This document shows positions 50,253 to 61,344 of a DNA stretch of 64,000 nucleotides, piece by piece (within the stretch, counting starts at the first letter, position 1; every line of letters begins with the position of its first letter). Source of the stretch: Balanoglossus misakiensis. Lineage: Eukaryota; Hemichordata. The stretch spans positions 7,626,001 to 7,690,000 of the forward strand of contig CM082589.2 of NCBI GenBank assembly GCA_040954595.2. Direction: 5' to 3'. The notes under the pieces are model-generated. The model saw nothing but the letters and a program-made list of their open reading frames with translations, was not told where the DNA came from and searched no databases. The position numbers and the translations under genes were made by a program.

Positions 50253-50950
50253 AGGCAAGGAGGCCGAAAAAAGTTACACATAGCGCCCTTACATTGATAA
50301 ATATTTAAACGTGTCCAATGCCCCAATGTTTTTTTTTTCAACAAATACACAATTTTCTCTTTTCTATAAAAATTGTCATATTTATCATTTTGTTTGTGTG
50401 AATTCTATGTACCAGTAACATGTTGCATTATAAATAAACCTGGTATATGCCAACAAAGATATCAATTACAGAGTAAATTGAATTCAAAACACAATTGGAA
50501 ATATTTTGGGATAATTAATATTTCATTGTAATAAACTCAGCGCAGTGTATGCATGTAGCATACACACTCGACATATTGTATCATGTTGTTTTGGTTTTTT
50601 TTTTTGGTGTTGTTTTCGGTGGTTTGGTTTGGTTTGGTTTGGTCATCAATGATAGAATACCACATTCTCCCCAAGTACAACGAATACTATTAGTTTTGTA
50701 CGCGTTTTATCAGTATGCAATTATACCAAAATAGTTTCAATCGTGTTGTCTTACACCCGACCCGTGCGAGTTATTTCTCAAAATAATTAGGTGAAATATA
50801 TGAATGTACAATTTAAATTAAGAATATCCCGACTCTTTTTCTGATGTCGCGAGAGAATAGAGAAATTTAGCTTTGTTTGGTGTCACTGTACATGGCTTCA
50901 CATGTACTGCTCATCTGGTGGACTAGTTACTCGAGCTCAGACCAAAATAC
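50253..50950 (-). repeat. Unnamed dispersed repeat, copy 1
   Basis: Shares GAAAAAAGTTACA, ACCAGTAACATGTTGC, ATAAATAAAC, GACTCTTTTTCTG, TGTCGCGAGAGAATA and GGACTAGTTACTC in the same order with copy 2 at 51091. It abuts a tetranucleotide tract, which on the minus strand would be its 3' tail. A (TTTGG)n stretch lies at 50618-50642. Confidence 0.6.
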
Positions 50951-51090
50951 CGCGCGATCAGGTCACATATTAACAGTCTAGGCCGGCTAACAAACAATTT
51001 AGCATTTGACTGTTGCCAACTCATTGGTCGTTGGCCACAGCAGGGTAACACACAAGACCATAAACAGACAGACAGGCAGGCAGACAGATA

Positions 51091-51545
51091 GAAAAAAGTT
51101 ACAGATAACGGGTTAAGTTTTATAAACCTTTCAACATGTCCAGGCCCCATTCACCATTTACTTTTATCCACAAGCTGTTTGTCAACAAAAAACAAAATTT
51201 GCTATTTTCTTTAACAATTGTCAAATTTCTAACTTATTTTTCAATCATTGTAAGTACCAGTAACATGTTGCCTTATAAATAAACTAGGTTTTGCCGAGAA
51301 ACTGAACAAACCAATTACAGAATGAATTGAATTTGTAGCCCCGTGTAGGTTGTCTCTGATATTTGAATGTCCAGTTAAAAATAAACACGAACATCCCGAC
51401 TCTTTTTCTGGTGTCGCGAGAGAATATAGTAGAGAAAATCAAAAGTATGTTTGGTGTCACTGTTTGTGAATTGAAAAAAAAATAAAAAAAATAAGTAGAG
51501 CACATGTACTGCTCATCCACTGGACTAGTTACTCACTTTCTTTAA
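51091..51545 (-). repeat. Unnamed dispersed repeat, copy 2
   Basis: Second copy of the repeat at 50253, next to a short CAGA/CAGG tract at 51064-51090. Confidence 0.6.
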
Positions 51546-51639
51546 AATTATAGCCTTTCCCCTCTAATACAACAGATGTTACTCGTTTATACACATTTCA
51601 GTCGTACAGTTCTAATTGCAGGGATAAAAAGTCAACACC

Positions 51640-51795
51640 AGCCAACCAACCAACCAAAGAAACAAACGAACAAACAAACAAACAAACAAACGAACAAACA
51701 AACAAACACACACACACACAAACAAACAAACACAGACAGAAAGACAGACAGACATACAGGCAAGTCAACAAGAAACAAACAAACAAACAAAATAC
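51640..51795. repeat. (AAAC)n-rich tract
   Basis: Runs of AAAC/AACA with CA and CAGA interruptions. Frames across it are low-complexity. Confidence 0.85.
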
Positions 51796-51884
51796 AAACC
51801 AAACACTGCAGTGAGGTACGAGATACAGTTCATTAAAATTCTCGACACACACGTCTATATACATGGTATAGAGATAGATCGAAC

Positions 51885-52345
<461 letters not shown>

Positions 52346-52545
52346 GTATTGCCAAAAAGACTTCCACATCTCCAGATTACCGTCTATAAGACATAAAACT
52401 ATGTCTTTAAGTCCCCATATGCTTTGCCTCTGCCACCAGTTTTACATTCTAATTCTGAGTACCAGTAACATTTGAGAACCATAAATAAATTTTACTGATA
52501 TTCTCCACAAAAGAAAACCAATTACATATCGAGTACATGGAGCGA
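52346..52545 (-). repeat. Unnamed dispersed repeat, copy 3 (partial, diverged)
   Basis: Shares ACCAGTAACAT, ATAAATAAA and CCAATTACA with the copies at 50253 and 51091, again abutting a tetranucleotide tract. Confidence 0.45.
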
Positions 52546-52983
52546 TGGGTAATGTAGTGACCTCCAATGACTTATCAGTTGGAGGTAATGTAGTGACCTC
52601 CAATGACTTATCAGTTGGACGATTGACGAAGCCGTGGCCACGCTACGTGTTAGCCTAAACATTTTGAATGGAACGCTAGCTTTAGAGATATGTCCTACAC
52701 ACCACCTAACACCTGTATGAAAAATAAGTGAACCGCCAATTATAAAATCCAAAATTTTGGGTTTTGAGTGAATGCATGTAGACATTTCCACATTATAATC
52801 AAACAGCGCCCTTGTGGCCTGAGTGTATATTAAAAACAGCGATGTAAGCACTCGATTACTCTCGACAAAAGGGTCTATTTTCAGTAACCAATAAACATAA
52901 TTAACCGCTTGGTTGAGATCTTCTGGGGTAACGTCGGGGTGGTAGGAACGAGTAAGTGCAGTAGTGAAAAATGAAAATAGCAA
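52522..52983 (-). CDS. Unrecognised 153-codon open frame
   Basis: An open frame with no family resemblance that I recognise. It contains HPDVTPEDLNQAVNYVYWLL and, near the C-terminus, a 12-residue direct repeat (QLISHWRSLHY) made by a 36-bp tandem duplication. It is long for this AT-rich region, but there is no supporting splice or poly(A) evidence. It could be chance, or an exon of an unseen minus-strand gene. Confidence 0.25.
   Translation of the reverse strand: MLFSFFTTALTRSYHPDVTPEDLNQAVNYVYWLLKIDPFVESNRVLTSLFLIYTQATRALFDYNVEMSTCIHSKPKILDFIIGGSLIFHTGVRWCVGHISKASVPFKMFRLTRSVATASSIVQLISHWRSLHYLQLISHWRSLHYPSLHVLDM
52548..52619. repeat. 36-bp tandem duplication
   Basis: GGTAATGTAGTGACCTCCAA starts both copies, at 52548 and 52584. 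The copies look identical. Confidence 0.9.
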
Positions 52984-53991
52984 TAAGTTTACAGAATTAC
53001 TATGTATAAAGCATATGTTCCTTCCTCATCATAAGCTATACCTGATAAAACGATGTCCGACTAGTATCTCAGTCTTGAGTATTCATATATTTGGAGAGGA
53101 ACATGACAGTAATTTTATATCAATTACCGTATAAGAAAGTCCTAAGGTACTCCGTAACACCTGTTTCAGCAAAGGTACAACGTCCACAGCGTCGAATATA
53201 TGGCATGGGTCTAATAGCATGTAAGTTTCTTGGAAATGGGGTTAAAAAAGGCAATCGCTCATGTTGCGGGAACTGGTGCCTGGATAGTTGAAACGAAACT
53301 TTGAAATGGGTTGAAAACTCAATTAAGCTGTTTAATACATTCAATATGCATGGAACTAAACGTGAGATGCATTGTTCATTGGAACAGAAATAAAACTTCA
53401 AATGCTTATAAAGGGACTAATCTGCCTGTAGTTTGTGTGGCAACTTGAAACAGAGTCACTCGTTCGACTTTCACCATCTGCTTGACAAACAGCGGCGAAA
53501 ACGAAGGTATGTTTCTTGAAACTTTCACTATTCGGTAGAGCTAGTCTCACGCGTGCGTGGATTTATGTGTCTATTAATGCCACGCTTCTTAAACCAGTCA
53601 GTACAATTTTGTACGTCGACGTATTTTTTTTTCAAATTTCACCATCTACTTGATACACAGCATTCGGTAAGGTTATTTTCATACGCGTATGTATGTACAT
53701 ACATTACACATGTAATAACGAAATGTACCAAACACATACAGTGGAAAAATGCCACTTTTCTGAGAGAGAAAAATAACAATTCGGACAACTTGATACATCT
53801 GTAAAGTCTCCTGTTCGACTTTTTCCCATCTGATTCATAATAGACACATAAATCCATACAACGGAACAGAAATTAATTTCTATTTTGAATGATTTGAATT
53901 TTCCTTACATTAATTGAAGCATGTCCAGATTATATCAGGTCATCGTCTTGATCGCAAAGACTGCGTTATCCATAACATTTCATCTCACATC
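52984..53991. other. Upstream region of the subtilase gene
   Basis: No gene seen. CAACTTGAAACAGAGTCACT (53441) and CAACTTGATACATCTG (about 53787), both followed by GTTCGACTTT and CCATCTG, are diverged copies about 345 bp apart. A third partial CACCATCT copy lies near 53641. The promoter is not identifiable. Confidence 0.4.
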
Positions 53992-54219
53992 ATGGCATTT
54001 CAGACAATCATGATCACAACGCGATCCACGGCGATTTGGCTCTGCGTGTTTGCACTGCTTGTGGTGCAGATCACAGCAGCCAGCGCAAACAAGAGGAAGA
54101 TTGAGGAAGAGCGAAGAATCCGTGCGCTGCGTCCGAGCTTCGTCAAACGTGAAACCCAAGCGCCACTGATTCACGCCGGAGACGAGAAGATAGAAGAGGA
54201 ATACATTGTAAAACTGAGG
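53992..54219 (+). CDS. Exon 1: signal peptide and start of propeptide
   Basis: MAFQTIMITTRSTAIWLCVF leads into ALLVVQITAASA, a typical signal core with a small-residue cleavage site. A second in-frame Met (MITTRS) could also start. The exon ends EEEYIVKLR, the first strand of an I9 propeptide. Donor GTTAGT. Confidence 0.85.
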
Positions 54220-54890
54220 GTTAGTAGATGTTGTGGTGAACACATATTAATCGATTACAGAAAGTATGCCAGAGCCATGTGCTGTTCACAGCTGATCTAT
54301 TCTTTCCAGACAACAGTTCCGTACGCCAGCGCGCTAAATGACACACTGTCTATGTCTATAGAACTGTCCCACGTCCACAAATATTGATCGACCGCCAAAC
54401 CCATGCAAAATAGATCTGCAATTACTCAATTACTCGCAAATTATATACACGCTCAGAATATCGAAAATTATTTCCAAAATGCTCAATGATGATGTTTTTC
54501 AGCTGTGTATCCAACATGAGGGACATAGAACACAGGGCAACCAGTACTAATGATACAAACTTTATCATTATCAGTTTTTTTTAAACAAGTGGTACACTCA
54601 TTACATGATATGCATCCACTTCTCATAATCAATATACACTGTCATCTCATTTTATTCAGGACGACCTTACTGATGAAGAACTGGCCGCATTCGAAGCCAA
54701 ATTCCAAGCACTTGCTGAAGAGCATGGCTTACATATTGATTTTCAAATAGATTTGACAAGCCTGATGAAAGGTTTTGTTGCCAGAGTTCCTGCGGACGCA
54801 GTCGAAATAGTATGTGCGCATTTCGTTATTTTCAAAGCATCTGGTCTGTCTGTCTGTCTGACTGTCTGTCTGTCTGTCTGTCTGCCTGCC

Positions 54891-54937
<47 letters not shown>

Positions 54938-55030
54938 ATGTATGTATGTATGTATGTATGTGTGTGTATGTATGTATGTATGTATGTATGTATGTATGTA
55001 TGTATGTATGTATGTATGTATGTATGTATG

Positions 55031-55061
<31 letters not shown>

Positions 55062-58000
55062 TTATGTATGTATGTATGTATGTATGTATGTATGTATGTA
55101 TGTATGTATGTATGTATGTATGTATGTATGTATGTATGTATGTATGTATGTATGTATGTATGTATGTATGTATGTATGTATGTATGTATGTATGTATGTA
55201 TGTATGTATGTATGTATGTATGTATGTATGTATGTATGTATGTATGTATGTATGTATGTATGTATGTATGGATAAATGGATGGATGGATGGATGGATGGA
55301 TGGATGGATGGATGTATGTATGTATGTATGTATGTATGTATGTATGTATGTATGTATGTATGTATGTATGTATGTATGTATGTATGTATGTATGTAGGTA
55401 TGTATGTATGTATGTATGTATGTATGTATGTATGTATGTATGTATGTATGTATGTATGTATGAATGAATGAATGAATGAATGAATGCATGCATGTACTTT
55501 CGTTCCTTGTAGTAATTAGTATGATTCTGTTTTCATTTAGCTGCGTTGGCTGGATGAGGTAGAGTTTGTTGAAGAAGACGAAGTTATCCATGGAAATGTA
55601 GAGTGGGGTTTGGACAGGATTGATCAGGCTGACTTGCCTTTGGATAATGTTTACTCATCAGCACCACTAGGTAAATCTGTACCTTTCTTGATATTAACCT
55701 TAAACTCATTTTTGAAATATTTGATGTCGGAATTGTTTTTTTTTCCTTCTAATATAATGATCGAGCTTCCTCAAATAATATACCTAAAGTGCCCGGTAAT
55801 CATTGACATTACGTACAACTCTTATTAAATCACTTATCACTTGAGAGTTTGACTTCATTTGTTGAGTGTATGTTTAACAAAATGGTTAATTTGACTACCG
55901 TTTATTCAATTACCTGATTTTTTTAAAAATCATGATCGCAATATTTTTTTATGTTTTATTTGAAGGGGACGGTAGTGGAGTGAATGTCTTTGTATTTGAT
56001 ACTGGCATACGTTTCTCACATGACGAGTTTGGTGGAAGAGCACATTCCTTTTACGACCACTTTTCAGATGGAAAAAATGTGAGTAACAGTATATATAAGA
56101 CGCCATTGTTTGAGAAGAATAGAATCAAAGGACAATGTTTCAAAGGTTCTCTTGTCGTACAGTGTTTGTTGTGAGAAACACATTTTTATGACAAATTCAC
56201 GCCTGAAATTGTTGCATGCACTGTGTTGTATATTTTGCCGAAAAAAGGGGTGAGTGTTACAATGAACACGACAGAAACCAATTTTATTTCGCCTGTTTTA
56301 AAACACTATCACCTTTGATCCTTGTTGCGTTTGGGAGACAATAAAAGAGCGATATTTTGGTTTTACGTTCTAATTCGAGATATATACAATGACAATATTT
56401 CTGGATATAATGCGTGTTTTTCAGGGGAAAGACTGTAATGGACATGGTACTCACTGTGCTGGTACTATTGGTGGGAGCACTGTTGGTGTTGCACCTGGTG
56501 TTACATTGTATTCGGGTCGTATTTTGAATTGCCAAGGAAAAGGGTCAGTCAGCAGTAGTGTTGCAGGTAAGACTGAGTCATCGTAATTAATTTTCAAGTT
56601 TTTAATTATTACATCAAAATTATTGACAAAAATAAACATTTTAATTATCATTCTTTTAATTCAAGGTGAACGAAATATATTACGCGAAATCCGTACAAAA
56701 TTGTCCCAAACTAAAACAAATCGCCTTCATAGAGGCGCACGACAGCTAGCTTCTCATGATTTATATTATACATCTGGCACCGAGAACAATAGAATTTAGC
56801 GTGCACTAAAAAAGCCGTACGGAACGGTACGTACGGAACGTGTGTTAAATTACCCCTTAAGTTTCAGGGCGCCCTAACTCACCGTGTACAGGTATGCGCT
56901 GTCATGCGGACGGTTTCAAGACACACCCACTCCAACGCACGCAAACAAAAAAGAAAGATGGCTGCTCACTGAGTCAACTGAGCGGTTTTCGATCGATTGT
57001 ATCGGCATTTTGAAAGCCAAGTAACATGCAACACAAGAATTAACGGAAATGTAAGATGTATAATAATAAGGTTATTACGAAAATACCGCAAAGTATGCAC
57101 GAGGAGATTAGCGCCCGGTATCGCCCGACGCGTAGTGGAGGGCGTAGCTGCAATAATTGTAGCCCTGGTGGGTTGGTTGATTTCTGACAAGGGGGCTTGA
57201 TCGCTGACGGCCCACCTTGATCGCTGACCGATGACAGAAACTTGCCACCCCCCAGCCGTAAAAACTGAACGGTCCCTAATGTCCGATTGCATACTTTGCG
57301 GTATTTTCGTAATAACCTCATATTATCCCTGCAGCTATGGATGCTGTTGCTGCTTCGAATAAAAAACCAGCAGTTGTCTCCATATCGCTTGGCGGTGATA
57401 AATCCACAACTGAGAATTTGGCAGTCAAACGTTTAACCGATGCTGGCTACATCGTGGTTGTGTCTGCTGGAAACAATAATAGAGACGCCTGTTTACAGTC
57501 ACCTGCATCGGCTCCTGAGGTATTACATTTGAAGTATGATAAAAACAATAAGAATATTTTGAGGCATGAATCCAACAGAAAGGTGACATACGATCACCAA
57601 GAATATGCGTGCCATCTTAGAAATGAATAAAATGCAGGTGTTGACGCCCCTGTGTGTAACTGTATCTGTTTGTAGCTCAGCAAAGTCACCACTAAATCTT
57701 ATGAGTTCTGATTTTGATTTGACCGTGAAGTATCCGTATAATGACGGTTTAAATACCAGTCGCTCCATTGTACATGTATTCGTTCCTGAAAATATCTTTT
57801 AACTTCCACTTTGTGTCGTACATGACCAGACCAAACCACAACCAACTGATAAAGTTAGCAACTGTTTCTGTATGTTACAGGCAATTACGGTGGGAGCTAC
57901 TGACTCTGACGACAATTTAGCTTGGTATTCTAACTACGGCAGGTGTGTTAATATTCTGGCACCCGGAAGTGACGTCAGAAGTGCTTGGCACACTGGGGAC

Positions 58001-60619
58001 GCCAGCTACACCACTATTAGTGGAACCTCGATGGCAACTCCTCACGTTGCTGGTAAGAGTGTCTTGATATACTCTGAGGTCTTCATGTATTCTGAGGGCA
58101 CGCTCTAAGAAATATATGTAAATCATAATTAACACAATGATGAACGGATCAAATAAACTCATGATGATGTGATTTAATTTACTTTAATCAAATGCGGTAA
58201 TCTCAGAATTGCAAACGGGCAAACTTGGAACATTATTTCAGTGGTTTGCGGTTACATGAATCTGTTGTAATAAGGGACATTTTTTTATTTTGCATTTTTT
58301 TTATTTCTCTGGCCGCCGTAGTGACGAAGAATGACGTCATAGGTCTTGCATGATTTTCGCAATTTTCATAAATTTTGTATATTTGACATTGTTTATTTCT
58401 ACTTCCGGTTTAGGAAGCTCTAAAATGTTTAGGGTCGGCGGGTTAAAATTAGGGTAGGTCGGGTAATCGGCACAGCACATATTTTTTTGGCCTTATAATC
58501 TTCTGCCAATCCCGATTCAAGGAAATTAAATGTCTTCTGGCGTTCCTGTAATATTCTCTCTGTTTCCTCTCAAGGTGTTGCTGCCCTGCTGCTTGAACAG
58601 GACTCGTCTCTCACACAAACGACGATGTTAAACAAATTGTTGGAAACCGCCCAAACAGGAAAAATTGACCTGTCCCGCCTGTCTGATAGTTCATCAACAC
58701 CGAATAAACTCCTGAATATTCCCAGTGAGTTGACACACAATTTGTTTCATCAAAAATCAGTCACCACCAGGAAGTATGCATCATTCCTGCTCCTTAAAAC
58801 TACCACCACCACCACCACAACAACAACAACAACAAACAAACAAACAAACAAGCAAAAAATTCCTTCCCACACTTCTGTTCACCGAAAATCAGTCCCAAGC
58901 TCTACAGGTTAGTGTATAACCAGACCTTAATGAGGCCAAGCGAAACGCAACATTTTAGATTTGTTTGCATTTGACATGATTCAGACTAAATTGTGGATGT
59001 GATCACATACAGTGTTTTGGGACTTAGGCCTAAGTGGAAGTGGTACAAGTCTTTAGTTACAAGAATCTGACACAATGTTGAAATTGAATATGTAGCCAAA
59101 ACAGATGCTAACTAATGACAGTAATGACGGAAAGTGAACACAATTAAATGGTTTTACACTATTATTATTTTTTGTTTCTGCCAAACTACGTACAGTCGCA
59201 GCAGCGTTCCATGTTGAAGGTGCCGGTGGAAGGTACACCTTGGACTTCTTCGAGGCCGTGAGTGCGTGCAGTTCTATCAATGCACGCTTGGCAAGCTACG
59301 ATGAACTGGTAGAAGCCTGGGAACAAGGTCTGGAAGAGTGTCGCGTTGGCTGGTTGGTTGGTCGACGTGCTGCATACCCCATGCAAAGAAAGGACGGTGA
59401 CTGTGGAAACAGAATAGGAGTCATTGATTGGGGATTCAAATCCCCAGGCGATCAGTATGACGTGTACTGTTATCCAGAAGGTGGGTAATGTCGCACGCTT
59501 GCATTTCACATTCAGTGTCTTTGTTATGGATTGAGTGTCGTTTTGACATGTATGAAAAAGAGCGTTAGCTGAACCAGTTAACTTAATGACATTCACTGCA
59601 TTAATATGCCCGATAACTGGAGATTTAAGTGTTTTACAAAAGAAGTGTTAACGACGTAAATGACCTATTTCCTTGTCTTAGATGGTCAGCAATATGCAAC
59701 AACTTTGAAGGGACAAATGCGTTTTGATCTTTGGTGAAATTTATTTGAAAACAATACAAGAAGTTTCTATTTTAGCAACAAATTTCAGAAAGATAGAGAG
59801 ACAGAGACAGACAGAAAGACAGCAGAGAGAGACAGAAACGGAGAGAGAGACAGAGACAGAGAGAGAGAGAAATAGACAAGAGACAGAGAGAGATTGCTTG
59901 GACATAAACCACATGAGTCAAAATGACATTCAACCATAACTGACGAAGTTGCATTCAACCAAAAATATTCAAATTTATTTCCATGTTCTGATATCATTTA
60001 CAGCCTTGAATTTCCTCCGTTAGTGTGCAAAATAGAATGCTTTTAAAGCACTTATATACGTGTGGTTTTATTTTCCAGTAATAAAAGTGTTCCACGTTGT
60101 TGGCGCCGGTGGTCGATACTCATTGAACTATGACTCTGCTAGAACTGCGTGCACAAATAACCAAGGACGCATAGCAACGTACGATGAATTGGTAGAAGCT
60201 TGGGGCCAAGGTCTTGAAGAGTGCCTGGCTGGATGGTTAGAAGGTGGACGTGTTGCATACCCCATGCAAAGAGTGAACAGTGACTGCGGAGGCAAAATAG
60301 GAGTCATTGATTGGGGATTCAGACGTACAAGCGACCAGTATGATGTGTACTGTTATTCAGGAGGTAAGAAGAAATATAAAATTGATAACATTCACACTAC
60401 ATTTTCAATGTTTTGGCCTGTTTGTGAATAAATGAGTTGTCAAACATTTACCAGAACAAGATAGCATACATCTTAGCATCGTTACATTCAAGCAATTTAT
60501 ATTTCGGTTAGATTAACAGTAGAGATGGCGAATGTGATGATGGTGGACCCAATTCGATATACAGCCTGTGCGATTATGGAACCGACTGTGATGACTGTGG
60601 ACCCCGCCCTCCACTGTGA
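53992..60619 (+). CDS. Secreted proteinase K-like subtilase with two Link domains
   Basis: Eleven exons: 53992-54219, 54660-54809, 55541-55670, 55966-56078, 56425-56566, 57335-57519, 57881-58052, 58575-58724, 59196-59480, 60079-60363, 60520-60619. Borders are GT..AG and all joins but the last keep frame. About 646 residues: hydrophobic signal peptide, an I9-type propeptide (EEEYIVKLR to EDEVIHG), a peptidase S8 domain with Asp in VFDTGIR, His in NGHGTHCAGT, oxyanion Asn in SAGNNN and Ser in SGTSMATPHVA, then two Link domains with four Cys each and a short Cys-rich tail. S8A proteases cut peptide bonds, and Link domains usually bind hyaluronan. The product is probably secreted and may be held in extracellular matrix (inference). 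The start ATG has a good context (ATCATGG). Confidence 0.9.
54660..54809 (+). CDS. Exon 2: propeptide
   Basis: DDLTDEELAAFEAKFQALAE to GFVARVPADAVEI, the helix and strand of an inhibitor I9 fold (GFxAxxP...). Phase 0 at both ends. Confidence 0.85.
54842..55490. repeat. Composite tetranucleotide tract in intron 2
   Basis: About 650 bp of period-4 sequence that changes from TGTC/TGCC to TGTA (from 54938), TGGA (55276-55313), TGTA again and TGAA (from about 55462). The long frames on both strands are artefacts. Confidence 0.95.
55541..55670 (+). CDS. Exon 3: end of propeptide, start of protease
   Basis: LRWLDEVEFVEEDEVIHGNV ends the propeptide. WGLDRIDQADLPLD is the usual start of a proteinase K-type catalytic domain. 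Confidence 0.9.
55966..56078 (+). CDS. Exon 4: catalytic Asp
   Basis: GVNVFVFDTGIRFSHDEFGG holds the Asp motif (DTG). Donor GTGAGT. Confidence 0.9.
56425..56566 (+). CDS. Exon 5: catalytic His
   Basis: GKDCNGHGTHCAGTIGGSTV holds the His motif, followed by APGVTLYSGRILNCQGKG. The two Cys near His and the LNC match cysteines found in the proteinase K group. Confidence 0.9.
57069..57318. mobile_element. 250-bp element with 30-bp perfect inverted ends
   Basis: AGGTTATTACGAAAATACCG starts the left end (57069-57098). Its exact complement ends the right end (57289-57318). No coding sequence. It lies in intron 5 of the subtilase gene, immediately before exon 6. MITE-like. The target duplication is not clear. 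Confidence 0.75.
57335..57519 (+). CDS. Exon 6: substrate-binding strands and oxyanion Asn
   Basis: PAVVSISLGG and VVVSAGNNNRDACLQSPASA. Asn in AGNNN is the oxyanion-hole residue. The acceptor lies 16 bp from an inverted-repeat element. Confidence 0.9.
57881..58052 (+). CDS. Exon 7: catalytic Ser
   Basis: AITVGATDSDDNLAWYSNYG, CVNILAPGSDVRSAW and SGTSMATPHVA with the nucleophile Ser. Donor GTAAGA. Confidence 0.92.
58575..58724 (+). CDS. Exon 8: end of protease domain
   Basis: GVAALLLEQDSSLTQTTMLN to NKLLNIP, the final helices. The donor GTGAGT at 58725 is preferred over reading on into the Thr-rich simple-sequence run downstream. Confidence 0.85.
58797..58855. repeat. ACC/AAC/AAAC simple-sequence run
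   Basis: Lies in the intron after exon 8. Confidence 0.85.
59196..59480 (+). CDS. Exon 9: Link domain 1
   Basis: FHVEGAGGRYTLDFFEAVSA starts a full Link domain. LASYDELVEAWEQGLEECRV, YPMQR, GDCG and DQYDVYCY follow, with four Cys as in the family. One exon codes one domain (phase 1 at both ends), the pattern of shuffled modules. Confidence 0.9.
59793..59892. repeat. GA-rich (AGAC/GAGA) run
   Basis: Purine-rich tract in the intron between the two Link exons. Confidence 0.85.
60079..60363 (+). CDS. Exon 10: Link domain 2
   Basis: FHVVGAGGRYSLNYDSARTA, YDELVEAWGQGLEEC, SDCGG and DQYDVYCYSG. It has the same length (285 bp) and phase as exon 9 and high similarity to it, so probably an exon duplication. 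Confidence 0.9.
60520..60619 (+). CDS. Exon 11: Cys-rich tail and stop
   Basis: In the frame used here it reads DGECDDGGPNSIYSLC and then GTDCDDCGPR before a TGA at 60617. This DGECDDGG...DCxDCG signature is known in many invertebrate and algal secreted proteins, and the match strongly favours this frame. The join from exon 10 (phase 1) to this frame does not fit the AACAG acceptor, so a small exon may be missing, or the tail is broken. Confidence 0.6.
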
Positions 60620-60803
60620 ATCAGCCTTCACTGAAACTCACAAGGGAAGATGGACATCATTCGCGTTAACACTGCGGTACATGCATGAAAAAAATGACAA
60701 TAGATTAGGATTTTCATCTTTCTCTGTAGCATTACAGTATACGACTTTTAAATTAAGCTACCCTCTTGGGTAGCTATCGTTGCTATTGGTATTATCTTTT
60801 GGG

Positions 60804-60809
60804 AATAAA
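60804..60809 (+). terminator. Poly(A) signal AATAAA
   Basis: First AATAAA after the stop codon of the subtilase gene, about 185 bp downstream. Confidence 0.55.
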
Positions 60810-61061
60810 AATATTGGTTATTGCATTGATACGTTGTCATGGCATTAATATACTTATTTCTTTCGTCAAAAGTTACAAACTTACGTGTACATATACTTCA
60901 CAACGTCACAAAAACGTATGATGAAATTGATAAAAAAAAAAAAAAAACTTATCCAATATTATATGTACATGTACAATACTATTAAATCTGAAGATGTTGA
61001 TGCCCAAGCTATAAATATGCAAGATGTGCATATATATTTCCAAATATCTTAACACTGAGTC

Positions 61062-61067
61062 AATAAA
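61062..61067 (+). terminator. Second poly(A) signal AATAAA
   Basis: CAATAAAGTCTGATATAATT, followed by T-rich sequence. An alternative 3' end. Confidence 0.45.
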
Positions 61068-61208
61068 GTCTGATATAATTTGAATATATGAAATGAAGTA
61101 CTACAAATGTAGTTGGCCTTTTCATGGCCATAATAAAATGACATTTGTGAAGGAAAGATCTCACACGACAGTACAGGAAAACATCAGTGTCTCACGAGAT
61201 AGAATCGT

Positions 61209-61344
<136 letters not shown>

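Noticed and set aside
54743-55591. Long frames on both strands over the TGTA tract (Tyr-Ile-His-Thr and Tyr-Val-Cys-Met types)
   Set aside because: Pure tetranucleotide repeat translated in all frames; it is intronic in the subtilase gene.
58725-58912. Exon 8 read through into a Thr-rich linker before the Link domains
   Set aside because: A good GTGAGT donor at 58725 fits the phase of the Link exon, and the Thr run is simple sequence. Not fully excluded as an alternative form.
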